Shown here: piece after piece, positions 54,030-62,623 of the stretch
Position numbering within the stretch: position 1 is the first letter of the stretch
Layout of the letters: each line of letters starts with the position of its first letter
Origin: DATMNR01 sp963702765
Lineage (GTDB): Bacteria > Chloroflexota > Ktedonobacteria > Ktedonobacterales > Ktedonobacteraceae
Direction of reading: 5' to 3'
Length of the DNA: 64,000 nt
NCBI GenBank assembly: GCA_963702765.1
Contig: CAVPEB010000043.1
Coordinates: 1-64,000 of the forward strand
Translations under genes and position numbers: made by a program
The notes under the pieces: generated by a model
Told to the model about the DNA's origin: nothing
Database searches by the model: none
What the model saw: only the letters and a program-made list of their open reading frames with translations

Positions 54030-54764
54030 TCATACTCCTAAATAGGCATCCAATACCGCGGGATTCGTCCGCACGACACTGGGTGGCCCTCCGGCAATTG
54101 TTGTACCGCGATGTAGCACGTTTACCGTATCACAAAGCTTCATCACAAATTCCATGTTATGTTCGACGACCAGGAAAGTGATACCTTTTTGTTGATTGAG
54201 AATACGAATATAGCGCCCTATCTCATTGATCATGGTGGGATTCACACCTCCTGCCGGCTCGTCTAACAAAATCAACCGCGGTCTGGCCACCAGGATAAGA
54301 GCGAACTCAAGTAATTTTTTTTGTCCATAAGAGAGATTTCCCGCGAGTTCGGCTTTAAGAGATGAAAGATTTACCAGATCCAGAAGTTCCAACGCCTGTC
54401 GTTGCTCGTGCGTTGAACTCCAACGGCTGAATAATTCATTCAAACGCTCGCGACGGGCGGCTATATGCATGTTCTCCAGTACAGTCAGGTGTGGAAAGAT
54501 ACGTGTCAACTGAAATGTCCTGCCAATGCCGAGGCTAAATATTGCATCTGGTTTCGAATGAGTGATGAATTTTCCATTGAACAGAATATGGCCCCTATTC
54601 ACCCTTTCGTAGCCAGTAATTACATTAAACAATGTCGTTTTGCCCGAACCATTAGGACCTATTAAGCCGGTAATCGTACCTTGTTCAACAACAATTGAAC
54701 ACGTTGAGAGGGCTTGAATACCCCCAAAAGATTTGGAGACTGCTTGCACTTCTAACAGGCTCAT
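54030..54764 (-). CDS. livG: ABC transporter ATP-binding protein LivG
   Basis: A 244-residue ATPase. Walker A GPNGSGKTT, signature LSYGQKKLLEFALIL, Walker B LILLDEPAGGVNP and the family ending FLVVEHNMEFVMKLCDTVNVLHRGTTIAGG. The ATG at 54764 with GGAGGAGAGG is used; a longer reading from 54794 would place this ribosome site inside the gene. It overlaps the upstream livM end region by a few bases. Confidence 0.93.
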   Translation of the reverse strand: MSLLEVQAVSKSFGGIQALSTCSIVVEQGTITGLIGPNGSGKTTLFNVITGYERVNRGHILFNGKFITHSKPDAIFSLGIGRTFQLTRIFPHLTVLENMHIAARRERLNELFSRWSSTHEQRQALELLDLVNLSSLKAELAGNLSYGQKKLLEFALILVARPRLILLDEPAGGVNPTMINEIGRYIRILNQQKGITFLVVEHNMEFVMKLCDTVNVLHRGTTIAGGPPSVVRTNPAVLDAYLGV

Positions 54765-54768
54765 AGGT

Positions 54769-55827
54769 TTAACCCTCTCCTCCTCGTTCAGCAAGGACTG
54801 TGGATGGTTCTTTGTTTGAATTACGAATGCGGTCAGCTAGCCTTGTTTGACGCGCTTCCTTCCAGCCACGCCATTTTTCCTGTAGAGATGGCACGATGCC
54901 ACGCGGTAATAACAAGATAATTACCAGGAAGAGCGCGCCATAGATCACGAGGTTCACTCCTTGACCACCAAATTGTAGATCCAGCCACTGCTGAAACGGC
55001 GTGACAAACAACGCTCCTACAAGAGGACCGGCCACCGTCCCTACTCCCCCAAGGAAGCCCATCAAGACAATTGTGAGATCAACAGCAGGATTGAAACCTT
55101 GCTCGGGGTAGACACTCCCAACATAGTATGCGAAGATCGCTCCTGCCATAGCGACAAAGAAGGCTGAAATGACATAGGCAGTCAACTTAAACGCATTTGT
55201 CTTTACACCAAGGCCGAGTGCTCGATCTTCATCATCACGGATCGCGAGAAGTCCCAGCCCGAATTTGGAGTGGCGAATCCACCATGAGACAAAAACGGCT
55301 ATGAGTAGTACAACAAAGGCTATATAGTAGAATGGGAAATCAGCATACGGTGCTACCCAGGGAGTTAGAGGCATAAATACTCCACTTGAACCGCCTGTGA
55401 ATCCCTTTAGATTGTAGGCTAGCAACTGAAAGATAAAGACCCAGGCGATGCTGATAACAATAAAAGTATGACGCTGTGTGCGTAGCGAGATCCATCCCAA
55501 TGGAAGCGCAAAAGCCCCCGCAACTAACCCGGTGAGTGGGAGGAGTAGGAACGGCTCCCACCCACCAGGAATTTGCCAATAGAGACTGGCCAAGCCAAAG
55601 GTATAGGCTCCAAACCCATAGAATACCGCGTGCCCCAATGAAATGTACCCGGTGTAACCAGAGAAAATGTTCCATCCCACTACAGCAATAGCACTGATCA
55701 AGGTAAAAACGGCAATCGTATTGACAGCATCGTTAGGCGCAATGGCCACTGGAAAGATCCCCACAAATACGACAAGTGCAATGAGCGCGAATATTCCAAT
55801 GAGCCGGGAGACCCGAGTGGATATCAT
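54769..55827 (-). CDS. livM: Branched-chain amino-acid ABC permease LivM
   Basis: A 352-residue LivM, with GWNIFSGYTGYISLGHAVFYGFGAYTF, LPLGWISLRTQRHTFIVISIAWVFIFQLLAYNL, WWIRHSKFGLGLLAIRDDEDRALGLGV and GFLGGVGTVAGPLVGALFV. Length is normal, unlike the paralogue at 51485-52873, which shares most of these segments but carries a zinc-ribbon extension. It overlaps livH by 4 bases. Confidence 0.94.
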   Translation of the reverse strand: MISTRVSRLIGIFALIALVVFVGIFPVAIAPNDAVNTIAVFTLISAIAVVGWNIFSGYTGYISLGHAVFYGFGAYTFGLASLYWQIPGGWEPFLLLPLTGLVAGAFALPLGWISLRTQRHTFIVISIAWVFIFQLLAYNLKGFTGGSSGVFMPLTPWVAPYADFPFYYIAFVVLLIAVFVSWWIRHSKFGLGLLAIRDDEDRALGLGVKTNAFKLTAYVISAFFVAMAGAIFAYYVGSVYPEQGFNPAVDLTIVLMGFLGGVGTVAGPLVGALFVTPFQQWLDLQFGGQGVNLVIYGALFLVIILLLPRGIVPSLQEKWRGWKEARQTRLADRIRNSNKEPSTVLAERGGEG

Positions 55828-56747
55828 TGCTTTCTCCCCTCGAGTTTTCCAAACAGACCCTGCGGGCGAAAAACCAGCAGGACTACTAGGAAGATAAAAA
55901 ATACCGTGCTCGACCAGAGCGGGTTAAATGCCAGGACGACTACATCGCTGATCACTATCATGAGTAACGATCCTGCCAGCGCTCCCCATAAGCTCCCCAT
56001 TCCTCCTAAAACAATAATCACCAGCAGGCGTGAAATGAGGTCATAGGAACTGGCCGGATTGAAGGCATTCGTTGCTCCAAAGACCATCCCTCCAGCGGCT
56101 GCCAGTGCTGTACCCAGTCCAAAGGTGATCGCCTGTACCTGTGGCACATTGATACCAATGAGGGACGCTGCAGTGCGGTTCTGCATCGACGCACGCAGGC
56201 AGCGTCCAAATGATGTACGATAAACTATAAAGTACAACACTAACAACAGGACTACACTCAGGATGAAGGCGTAGATATAAATCAGAGGCATGTAATAGTT
56301 AATAAAAGGTAAGTAGACCGATTGTTCAGTATATCGTGTCTGCAAAATCACCAGGTTACCAGTAAAAAAATATGTCAAAGCCCCCTCAATGATGACTGCT
56401 ATAGCAAATGTCACCAGGATTGATAGGGTGATGCGATCCCACTTCAGCCTGCGGATGAAGGCCCATTCAATGAACACCCCAAGCGCGAACATAATCGGTA
56501 TGGTGATAAAGAGTCCCAGGAAGAGATCAATATGGAACCGCTGTTCAAGCCAGTAAGAAAGATAAGCACCCAGGATGACAAGTATGCCTTGAGCGATGTT
56601 GATGATCTCCAAAACACCGAAAACCAGAGTTAACCCTGAAGCCATAAGGGCATAGACTCCGCCGCTCAGAATCCCCAGAACGACCCCTTGAAGAATGAGT
56701 GTAGTGATGACGGATCTCCCTTTCTTCGTATCACTACAGCCGAGCAT
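55824..56747 (-). CDS. livH: Branched-chain amino-acid ABC permease LivH
   Basis: A LivH permease of about 300 residues: LILQGVVLGILSGGVYALMASGLTLVFGVLEIINIAQG, GVFIEWAFIRRL, RTSFGRCLRASMQNRTAASLIGINV and VIVLGGMGSLWGALAGSLLMI. The only in-frame ATG (56747) gives an extra MLGCSDTKKGRS and sits within a palindrome; a ribosome site AAAGGGAGA lies 6 bases before an ATC codon (56708-56710), so the real start may be a rare codon there or the sequence contains an error. Confidence 0.9.
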   Translation of the reverse strand: MLGCSDTKKGRSVITTLILQGVVLGILSGGVYALMASGLTLVFGVLEIINIAQGILVILGAYLSYWLEQRFHIDLFLGLFITIPIMFALGVFIEWAFIRRLKWDRITLSILVTFAIAVIIEGALTYFFTGNLVILQTRYTEQSVYLPFINYYMPLIYIYAFILSVVLLLVLYFIVYRTSFGRCLRASMQNRTAASLIGINVPQVQAITFGLGTALAAAGGMVFGATNAFNPASSYDLISRLLVIIVLGGMGSLWGALAGSLLMIVISDVVVLAFNPLWSSTVFFIFLVVLLVFRPQGLFGKLEGRKQ

Positions 56748-56759
56748 ATGCTCGGCTGT
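56736..56759. terminator. Palindrome between the binding protein and livH
   Basis: ACAGCCGAGCATATGCTCGGCTGT is a perfect 24-base palindrome between the end of the substrate-binding gene and livH. Such a stem often protects or partially ends the mRNA so that the binding protein is made in excess. It overlaps the apparent livH ATG. Confidence 0.6.
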
Positions 56760-56816
56760 TCTCTTCGCCGCTCAAACGAGCAGCGATTGTGATTGGCCAA
56801 AGTCAAACTAGAAAAC

Positions 56817-58082
56817 TTACGATGTCGCCCAGTTAGGCTTAGGATAGAGTACGTTAGCCATGGCTTGTGCCTGTGGGAATACTGGAATCAAATTCCCATT
56901 GTTCCATTGGAACAAGTACGCAACAGCCAATTTGTTCTGCCCGGTTAAATCAAATCCAACAGGACCTTGTAGGCTCTGGAATGTGCCGTTTTGCAGTGCG
57001 GTTATCAGCTTCTGATTATCCAGGCTTTGCGTCTGGTTGAGAGCCTGCTGCAGAACCTGTCCTACAGAAAACGCCTGCACAGAATCAGAGCTAATGTCAG
57101 CGGGGGTAATCTTGTACTTCGCTGTGATAAATTGTACAAATTCAGCGTTTTGGTATGCCTTCGATTCTGGCCACCACCCGTCGTTGGGAACGATTATTCC
57201 CTGTGTATTTTTTGCCCCGACAGCCTTTATAAACGCATCGCCCTGATCAGGACCTGCTGAAGCAATGATGAGCTTCGGATTATAGTGCTGGTGGATGAAT
57301 GTAGTGATATGGGCCGCACAATCTTGCAAGCCAATCGTTCCTAGCAGCACGATATCTGCATGAGAATCTACAACTTTTTGTGCCGGCCCTGTGGGATCCG
57401 CGTTCTCTGCCGGGTATACTTCGTGGAGGACAGTTTTGATACCTCCCTGCTCAAGAAGTTGTTGGGCATGATCGATTTGCGGCTGGGTGAAAGCATCATC
57501 TGATGTGGCATAAGCGGCCGTCTGCGGGCGTATTTGAGGCGGAAGAGACAAGACATAGTTCACAAAACTTGTGAAATAGGCCGTTGCCGAAAGCGAAACT
57601 GCAAATAAATTCGTTAACCCATGACTGAAGACCTCGGGACCAGTACCAATGCCCTCCAGGAAAGCCATGTGATGTTGTAGTGCAACCTCTGCACCAGTGA
57701 TGGTTTGAGGATCGTTAAAGGGGCCAACCACGAAATTGACCTTATCCACAGTAATGAGCTTTTCGTAATTTGCCCTGGTTTGATCCGTCTTGGTCCCATC
57801 ATCATAATAGACCATCTGCACTTGATGACCCAGTAGGCCACCATGACTGTTGACGTAGGCTGCCCAGGTGTCGTAGCCTTGCTGCGTTGCCTGTCCATCT
57901 GCTGAATCATCACCTGTCAGAGATAACGATACCCCGATCTTAATCGGTCCAGCGGGAATACCATTGCTACTACTGGTGCTATTACTAGTGCTATTGCTCG
58001 TTACACACGCGCTCAGGAGCAGCATACAAATAAGTGCTCCTGTCAGCAATAAGCTTGTTTTTTGGTTAAATAACCTCTTCAT
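56817..58082 (-). CDS. Branched-chain amino-acid type substrate-binding lipoprotein
   Basis: A 421-residue peripla_BP_6 (LivK-type) lipoprotein. Signal LLLTGALICMLLLSACVTS with the lipobox LSAC, a Ser/Thr/Asn linker, then IKIGVSLSLTGDDSADGQATQQGYDTWAAYVNSHGGLLGHQVQMVYYDDGTK, TAAYATSDDAFTQPQIDHAQQLLEQGG and IIASAGPDQGDAFIKAV. It delivers its ligand to LivHMGF encoded right after it. GAGGAGGAATGATTA precedes the ATG. The ligand (branched-chain or other amino acid, or urea/amide) is not evident. Confidence 0.92.
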   Translation of the reverse strand: MKRLFNQKTSLLLTGALICMLLLSACVTSNSTSNSTSSSNGIPAGPIKIGVSLSLTGDDSADGQATQQGYDTWAAYVNSHGGLLGHQVQMVYYDDGTKTDQTRANYEKLITVDKVNFVVGPFNDPQTITGAEVALQHHMAFLEGIGTGPEVFSHGLTNLFAVSLSATAYFTSFVNYVLSLPPQIRPQTAAYATSDDAFTQPQIDHAQQLLEQGGIKTVLHEVYPAENADPTGPAQKVVDSHADIVLLGTIGLQDCAAHITTFIHQHYNPKLIIASAGPDQGDAFIKAVGAKNTQGIIVPNDGWWPESKAYQNAEFVQFITAKYKITPADISSDSVQAFSVGQVLQQALNQTQSLDNQKLITALQNGTFQSLQGPVGFDLTGQNKLAVAYLFQWNNGNLIPVFPQAQAMANVLYPKPNWATS

Positions 58083-59208
58083 TAATCATTCCTCCTCTGA
58101 GACCCAAGAATCATGACGCTAGCTGTAATAATAGAGAGAAAATCACTATTCCCCAATGTGAATTACCCCTTAACCTCTCTCCTCACAATAAAACTGGATG
58201 CAGTATAAAGATCCTGCCACACTCTCACGCCATAGTGATACTGTATAATTGGTCAACACAAAACGCATGTTCTTCCAAGACAAGATTTCGTACGAAAACT
58301 TGTAACAGGTTGGAAAAACTTGCGTTGTAAAAGTTGAAATGTAAAAACCCAGGTACCGTTTTGAATAGGAATGCTCAACCCATTTCAATGATTGCACCGT
58401 TTTTACGTCTTCTCCCACAAGAGTAATTTGTATCACACATCACCCTAGATACCAAGTATATACTCTAGCAGAAAAGTTCCCCTGACTGCAAGGTTGTTAC
58501 CCCATATGTACCAAAAATTTACAATTTATAAAATTCGAGCGGGAAATGTAGGGTAGACCCGGGCTACTGTCCAGTATAATACGTATATTATTTGAAAATA
58601 TTCACAATTTCCAACCACAAATTGTTCCACAAATTGTTCCTCTGTTAGCTAGAGACAGCATCTTTGTTAGATCAATCATTCCCATATCTTTAGCATTTAG
58701 CCAAATTTTGATTGTTCAGTATATACTACTCCGTCAACCTTCAATCTACGGTTAGATCCTGGCATCTGCAAGTAATGTCCCTATATTTCCTGGTGCCAAA
58801 TCAAGCTCAAGGGATAATTCTTTCTTAGGAAAGGATTGAAATGTTAGAAAGACAAAGTGATGCTAATTCATCAAGTGGACGTGTAAAGCCATATCTTGGG
58901 CAGTATCATGTATTCTTCAGTGAAAGAGGTGTGTGACAGTCAAGCAAAAGAGGTATTTATGAACCAAATGGGTAATATAGATGGATAAATAATGATGGAT
59001 ATACTGTAGCAGCCCCGGGGCTGACTACAGATATATCCATTCATGGAGGTGTCTCCTCAACTTCATCGTATACATTATACATTATCTATTTGTCATGCCT
59101 CCCTCGCAACCTATGAAGCATGAACCAAATTTCCTATGTCCTGGTAAAAAGCTGGATGTGTTATACTACTCTACAAGTAGAACAAGCAAGCTCGAAAGGG
59201 AGATTCCC
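58083..59208. other. Long intergenic region
   Basis: About 1.1 kb, AT-rich, between the divergent binding-protein gene and accC. A short minus-strand frame (58170-58436) looks like chance. A nearly palindromic stem-loop lies at 58995-59040. It must contain promoters for both directions, but none is clear enough to name. Confidence 0.4.
58995..59040. promoter_or_regulatory. Stem-loop upstream of accC
   Basis: ATGGATATACTGTAG-CAGCCCCGGGGCTG-ACTACAGATATATCCAT: outer and inner arms pair with small bulges. Position about 170 bases before accC; terminator of an unseen transcript or leader structure. Confidence 0.5.
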
Positions 59209-60807
59209 ATGAATACAACGTCCATTCAAAAGTGGCCTTTTCAGAAAGTACTCATTGCAAATCGTGGTGAAATTGCAGTACGTATCATTCGAGCCTGTCG
59301 CGAACTCGGGTTAACAAGTGTGGCTATATTTAGTGATGCTGATCGCAATGCTGTACATGTTCGCATGGCTGATGAGGCATATCATATTGGTCCCTCTCAG
59401 GCTTCAAAGAGCTATCTGCATATTCCCACTATCATAGAAACAGCTAAACGCTCGGGTGCGCAGGCAATCCATCCCGGCTACGGATTTCTATCAGAGAACG
59501 CTTCCTTTGTAGAAGCTTGTAGCGATGCAGGGCTGATTTTTGTCGGACCCATGGCAACGGTACAACGCGCAGTAGGTGAGAAGACGGCAGCTCGTAGCGC
59601 CGCTCAGGTAGCAGGTGTACCTATCGTCCCTGGCGCCATGACCGATATGATCGATGATGAGGGTATTCAACACATTGCTGAGAGAATTGGCTATCCTCTG
59701 CTGTTGAAAGCCGCTGCAGGGGGCGGTGGTAAAGGCATTCGCTTCGTTCGTGATCCTAAGGACCTCGCATCCGCGCTGCGAACTGCACGTAGTGAAGCCA
59801 AAAGCGCCTTTGGTGATGATCGGGTGTACGTGGAAAAAGCGATTTACCCCGCTCGTCATATCGAGGTGCAGTTCATTGCAGATTCACATGGAAACGTTGT
59901 ACACCTGGGCGAGCGCGAATGTAGCATCCAGCGCCGTCACCAGAAGCTGGTTGAGGAATGTCCCTCCCCGGCACTGGACGAAGAATTGCGGCACAGTATT
60001 ACCTCCGCGACGGTGAACCTGATCCGCACCATCTCTTACGTGAATGCTGGCACCGCTGAGTTTTTACTGGGACCTGACCGCAATTTCTATTTTCTGGAAG
60101 TCAATGCTCGCATACAGGTGGAGCATCCTGTCACCGAGTTGTGTACGGGTATTGATCTTGTTCAGGAGCAGTTCCGTATTGCGGCTGGTTTGCCGCTCTC
60201 TTTTACACAAAGACAAGTGCAGTTGCGGGGCGCAGCTATTGAATGCCGAATTTCAGCGGAAGACCCGGACAACCGTTTTCTACCTGCGACAGGCACTATT
60301 CAAGTTCTGCAAGAGCCTTCAGGACCGGGAGTGCGCGTCGATAGCGGATTGTACGCGGGGTTGCAGGTTCCATTATTTTATGACCCTTTGCTCTCCAAGC
60401 TGATCGTCTGGGGAAGAGATCGAACGCAGGCAATTGGACGCATGCGTCGAGCGCTAGCAGAATATGAAATTATGGGGGTGCGCACAACGTTACCTTTTGA
60501 TCGCTGGCTAATGGAAAATCCTCGCTTTATTCGTGGCGATCTATCAACAGATTTCATAGCTGAAGAGTGGGAACCCACCAGGAAGCATGCCGCTCATCAT
60601 AAACATGTCGCACCTGTTGAGCAAGTGGAGAGTGAGCATGCAGAAGAGCAGCCTGATCCTGCTCAAGTGGCGGCTCTCGTGGGAGCCCTCTTGATGCAAG
60701 AACAGGTGAAGGAGGAGCAACGACGGCGCGGGTCAGCGTCCGAAAACGGAGCTGAACGCAGCCGGTGGCGTGATGCTGGACGTAGAGAAGGTTTGAGGAG
60801 GATCTGA
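59209..60807 (+). CDS. accC: Biotin carboxylase (acetyl/propionyl-CoA carboxylase type)
   Basis: A 532-residue biotin carboxylase that carboxylates biotin on its carrier with ATP and bicarbonate. Typical: KVLIANRGEIAVRIIRACRELG, IHPGYGFLSENASFVEAC, LLKAAAGGGGKGIRF (ATP loop), RECSIQRRHQKLVEECPSP, FYFLEVNARIQVEHPVTE and AIECRISAEDP. After about residue 450 there is an extra hydrophilic segment of about 70 residues (HAAHHKHVAPVEQVESEHAEEQ..., RRWRDAGRREGLRRI) beyond normal AccC. Start ATG 59209 has AAAGGGAGA upstream. A TnpB element is inserted right after its stop codon, and the biotin carrier and carboxyltransferase are not adjacent. Confidence 0.93.
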   Translation: MNTTSIQKWPFQKVLIANRGEIAVRIIRACRELGLTSVAIFSDADRNAVHVRMADEAYHIGPSQASKSYLHIPTIIETAKRSGAQAIHPGYGFLSENASFVEACSDAGLIFVGPMATVQRAVGEKTAARSAAQVAGVPIVPGAMTDMIDDEGIQHIAERIGYPLLLKAAAGGGGKGIRFVRDPKDLASALRTARSEAKSAFGDDRVYVEKAIYPARHIEVQFIADSHGNVVHLGERECSIQRRHQKLVEECPSPALDEELRHSITSATVNLIRTISYVNAGTAEFLLGPDRNFYFLEVNARIQVEHPVTELCTGIDLVQEQFRIAAGLPLSFTQRQVQLRGAAIECRISAEDPDNRFLPATGTIQVLQEPSGPGVRVDSGLYAGLQVPLFYDPLLSKLIVWGRDRTQAIGRMRRALAEYEIMGVRTTLPFDRWLMENPRFIRGDLSTDFIAEEWEPTRKHAAHHKHVAPVEQVESEHAEEQPDPAQVAALVGALLMQEQVKEEQRRRGSASENGAERSRWRDAGRREGLRRI

Positions 60808-60840
60808 GACTCCCTGCCATCAAGGGCGGGGGTTCTTGTG
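60808..60840 (-). other. Right-end hairpin of the accC-linked TnpB element
   Basis: On the minus strand, GAACCCCCGCCCTTGATGGC-AGGGAGTC follows the tnpB stop and ends three bases from the accC stop codon; the flanking bases then read TCAGATCCTCC. The same layout is seen next to rplT and in the truncated copy at 23125-23200. Confidence 0.55.
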
Positions 60841-62400
60841 ACCCCTCCGACGCTTCTTTTCCGCCCCCTCAGGGAGGAAAAGCTCTTGTCGTGGGTGTTC
60901 AAGAATTTCGAGCCGACGCGCTCCTGCTCTAGGAATGCCAAAGCTTCGAGGCAATGTCTGCCCCTCATTCGCACGTTGTTGTAGTCGCTCCATCTCGGCT
61001 CGCAGGCGCAGTTCCGCACCTTCCCAGTCTTGCAGGGAGATGGAGGGGATAGTGTCTTCCGGTTCCAGATAGGCCAGCAGGAACGCTGAGTACAAGTCAC
61101 GCTGCACCGGCCCCACCCCGCATGGGCATTGATGCCAGCGCTGGGAGAGGGGCTTGCTGACGTAGCGCTTACAGCCGTGACAATACTGGCTCAGTTTGGT
61201 CTGAAAAGCAGAAACTTCGCTCAGGATGCCGCCAGTCTTTGCAACTGTGCGTCTCAAATGCTCTAAAAACATCCCTGGTGCGCGAAGTCCCATACTCTTT
61301 CCGTAGCGTTTCTGCCAGCCTTTGTACGAGGTCTTCTCAATGCGCATGGTCTTACCCACCCGCACGATGTCATGGACGAGCTTGCCATGCAGACTCTTGC
61401 GATAGGCTGCCAGTTTCCTTTCTGCAGATGTATGTTGGCGTCTGATGGCCGAGTAGCGTTTGCTCTCTTTCCAATGCACACGCTTTTTGCCAGCTTGCTT
61501 GACACACCCCTTGTCGTCATAGTTGTCTGGATTGTTGGCCCGTCTCTGACGCTCCATTTGGCGTTGCAGACGTCTCCGTCTGCCAGCATTGGGGGTCAGT
61601 TCTGCACAGAACGTGAGCAGGTGTACTTCCCCCTCTCGTGGCACGATGGCAAGCGTCGATGGCCCTATGTCGAGGCCGATGATGTCGTTACCCGCTGGGT
61701 GCTTCGGCTTCTGATGCGCTGTGCCAGCCAGGACCAGTTGAACGAAATACCGGTGGCCAGTGCAGTCGGCCCCCTGTGCCTGCGGAGAGGATGCCGCACG
61801 GCGTAGCAGGCGCACGAATTTGATCGGGTGCAAGAGGCCATGATGGATAACGGGATCATCCCAATCGATGAGGGCTCTGATGCGATCCTGGCCCCAGATG
61901 AGCCAACCTGCATTTCCTGCCTTTGTCGGTTGCAAGACAAAACGCATGCCGGTATCGTTGCGCTTGCCTTCGACGCTGTCTAACCCTCTGCCCTTGCTTC
62001 GAAAACGCACCCGTCGGGCTGTGTGCAGGCAGACACGATTGACGGCATGATACGCCCGGCTGGCAAGGGTTTGTGCCATCGTGGCATCAATATGATCCGC
62101 GATCCAGGAGACACGGGCACCTTTGGCGTAGTCGTGCAGCGCGTATTCAGAAAACTGATACTGCTGCCGCAGACGGGAGAAAGCGCGGCTGCGTTCTTGT
62201 TTGTGGGTGCGAGGAATGGCACAGGTGGCCTGCCACTCCGGATCGCTGCGCATCTTTCTCAGTCGTTTGGTGGCCTCAGAAAGCAGAGCGTTATAGAGGC
62301 AGCGCCCTGCTTCCAGGTGTGCCCGAAGATGACTGCTCTGGACGGAGTCTGCCGCCAGGGGCAACTCGATGAGAAAAGTCGGTGTCCTGGCTCGTTTCAT
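60820..62400 (-). CDS. tnpB: Large TnpB family protein (zinc-ribbon type)
   Basis: A 526-residue TnpB, larger than usual. ATG 62400 after AGAGGTCAAGCAGC. Catalytic features: first Asp in IIGLDIGPSTLAIV, Glu in MRIEKTSYKGWQKRYGKSMG, zinc ribbon YCHGC...CPCG and last Asp in VQRDLYSAFLLAYL. The N terminus (RTPTFLIELPL, LEAGRCLYNALLSEATKRLRKMR) is the TnpB-type wedge/REC region. A C-terminal tail of about 80 residues (from RLRAEMERLQQRANEGQTLPRSFG) is shared with the truncated copy at 22375-23124. No tnpA lies beside it. Confidence 0.88.
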   Translation of the reverse strand: MKRARTPTFLIELPLAADSVQSSHLRAHLEAGRCLYNALLSEATKRLRKMRSDPEWQATCAIPRTHKQERSRAFSRLRQQYQFSEYALHDYAKGARVSWIADHIDATMAQTLASRAYHAVNRVCLHTARRVRFRSKGRGLDSVEGKRNDTGMRFVLQPTKAGNAGWLIWGQDRIRALIDWDDPVIHHGLLHPIKFVRLLRRAASSPQAQGADCTGHRYFVQLVLAGTAHQKPKHPAGNDIIGLDIGPSTLAIVPREGEVHLLTFCAELTPNAGRRRRLQRQMERQRRANNPDNYDDKGCVKQAGKKRVHWKESKRYSAIRRQHTSAERKLAAYRKSLHGKLVHDIVRVGKTMRIEKTSYKGWQKRYGKSMGLRAPGMFLEHLRRTVAKTGGILSEVSAFQTKLSQYCHGCKRYVSKPLSQRWHQCPCGVGPVQRDLYSAFLLAYLEPEDTIPSISLQDWEGAELRLRAEMERLQQRANEGQTLPRSFGIPRAGARRLEILEHPRQELFLPEGAEKKRRRGHKNPRP

Positions 62401-62566
62401 GCTGCTTGACCTCTTTTGAATATTTGTTCGTATTATAGCCTTCTGATGGCTTCCTGTCAATCCTCTATGCCTGACGCTTTCCAGGCATTTCTCCCACTCA
62501 AACTCCAAAGAAGAAGGAGCCATTCATCCCAGCCATGAATGAACAGGGCTTTCTGGCTCGCTCTTT

Positions 62567-62623
62567 GTAATGAATTGAGGGTGCATACGCGGTCAGGCCG
62601 CGTATGCACCCTCAATTCATTAC
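62567..62623. terminator. Perfect 26-bp hairpin
   Basis: GTAATGAATTGAGGGTGCAT and on (62567-62592) pairs exactly with 62598-62623 around a 5-base loop. It overlaps the stop codon of the minus-strand PHP gene and lies between it and the TnpB element. Confidence 0.7.

Noticed and set aside
58170..58436. Minus-strand 88-codon frame
   Set aside because: No ribosome site, no domain-like pattern, AT-rich intergenic context.
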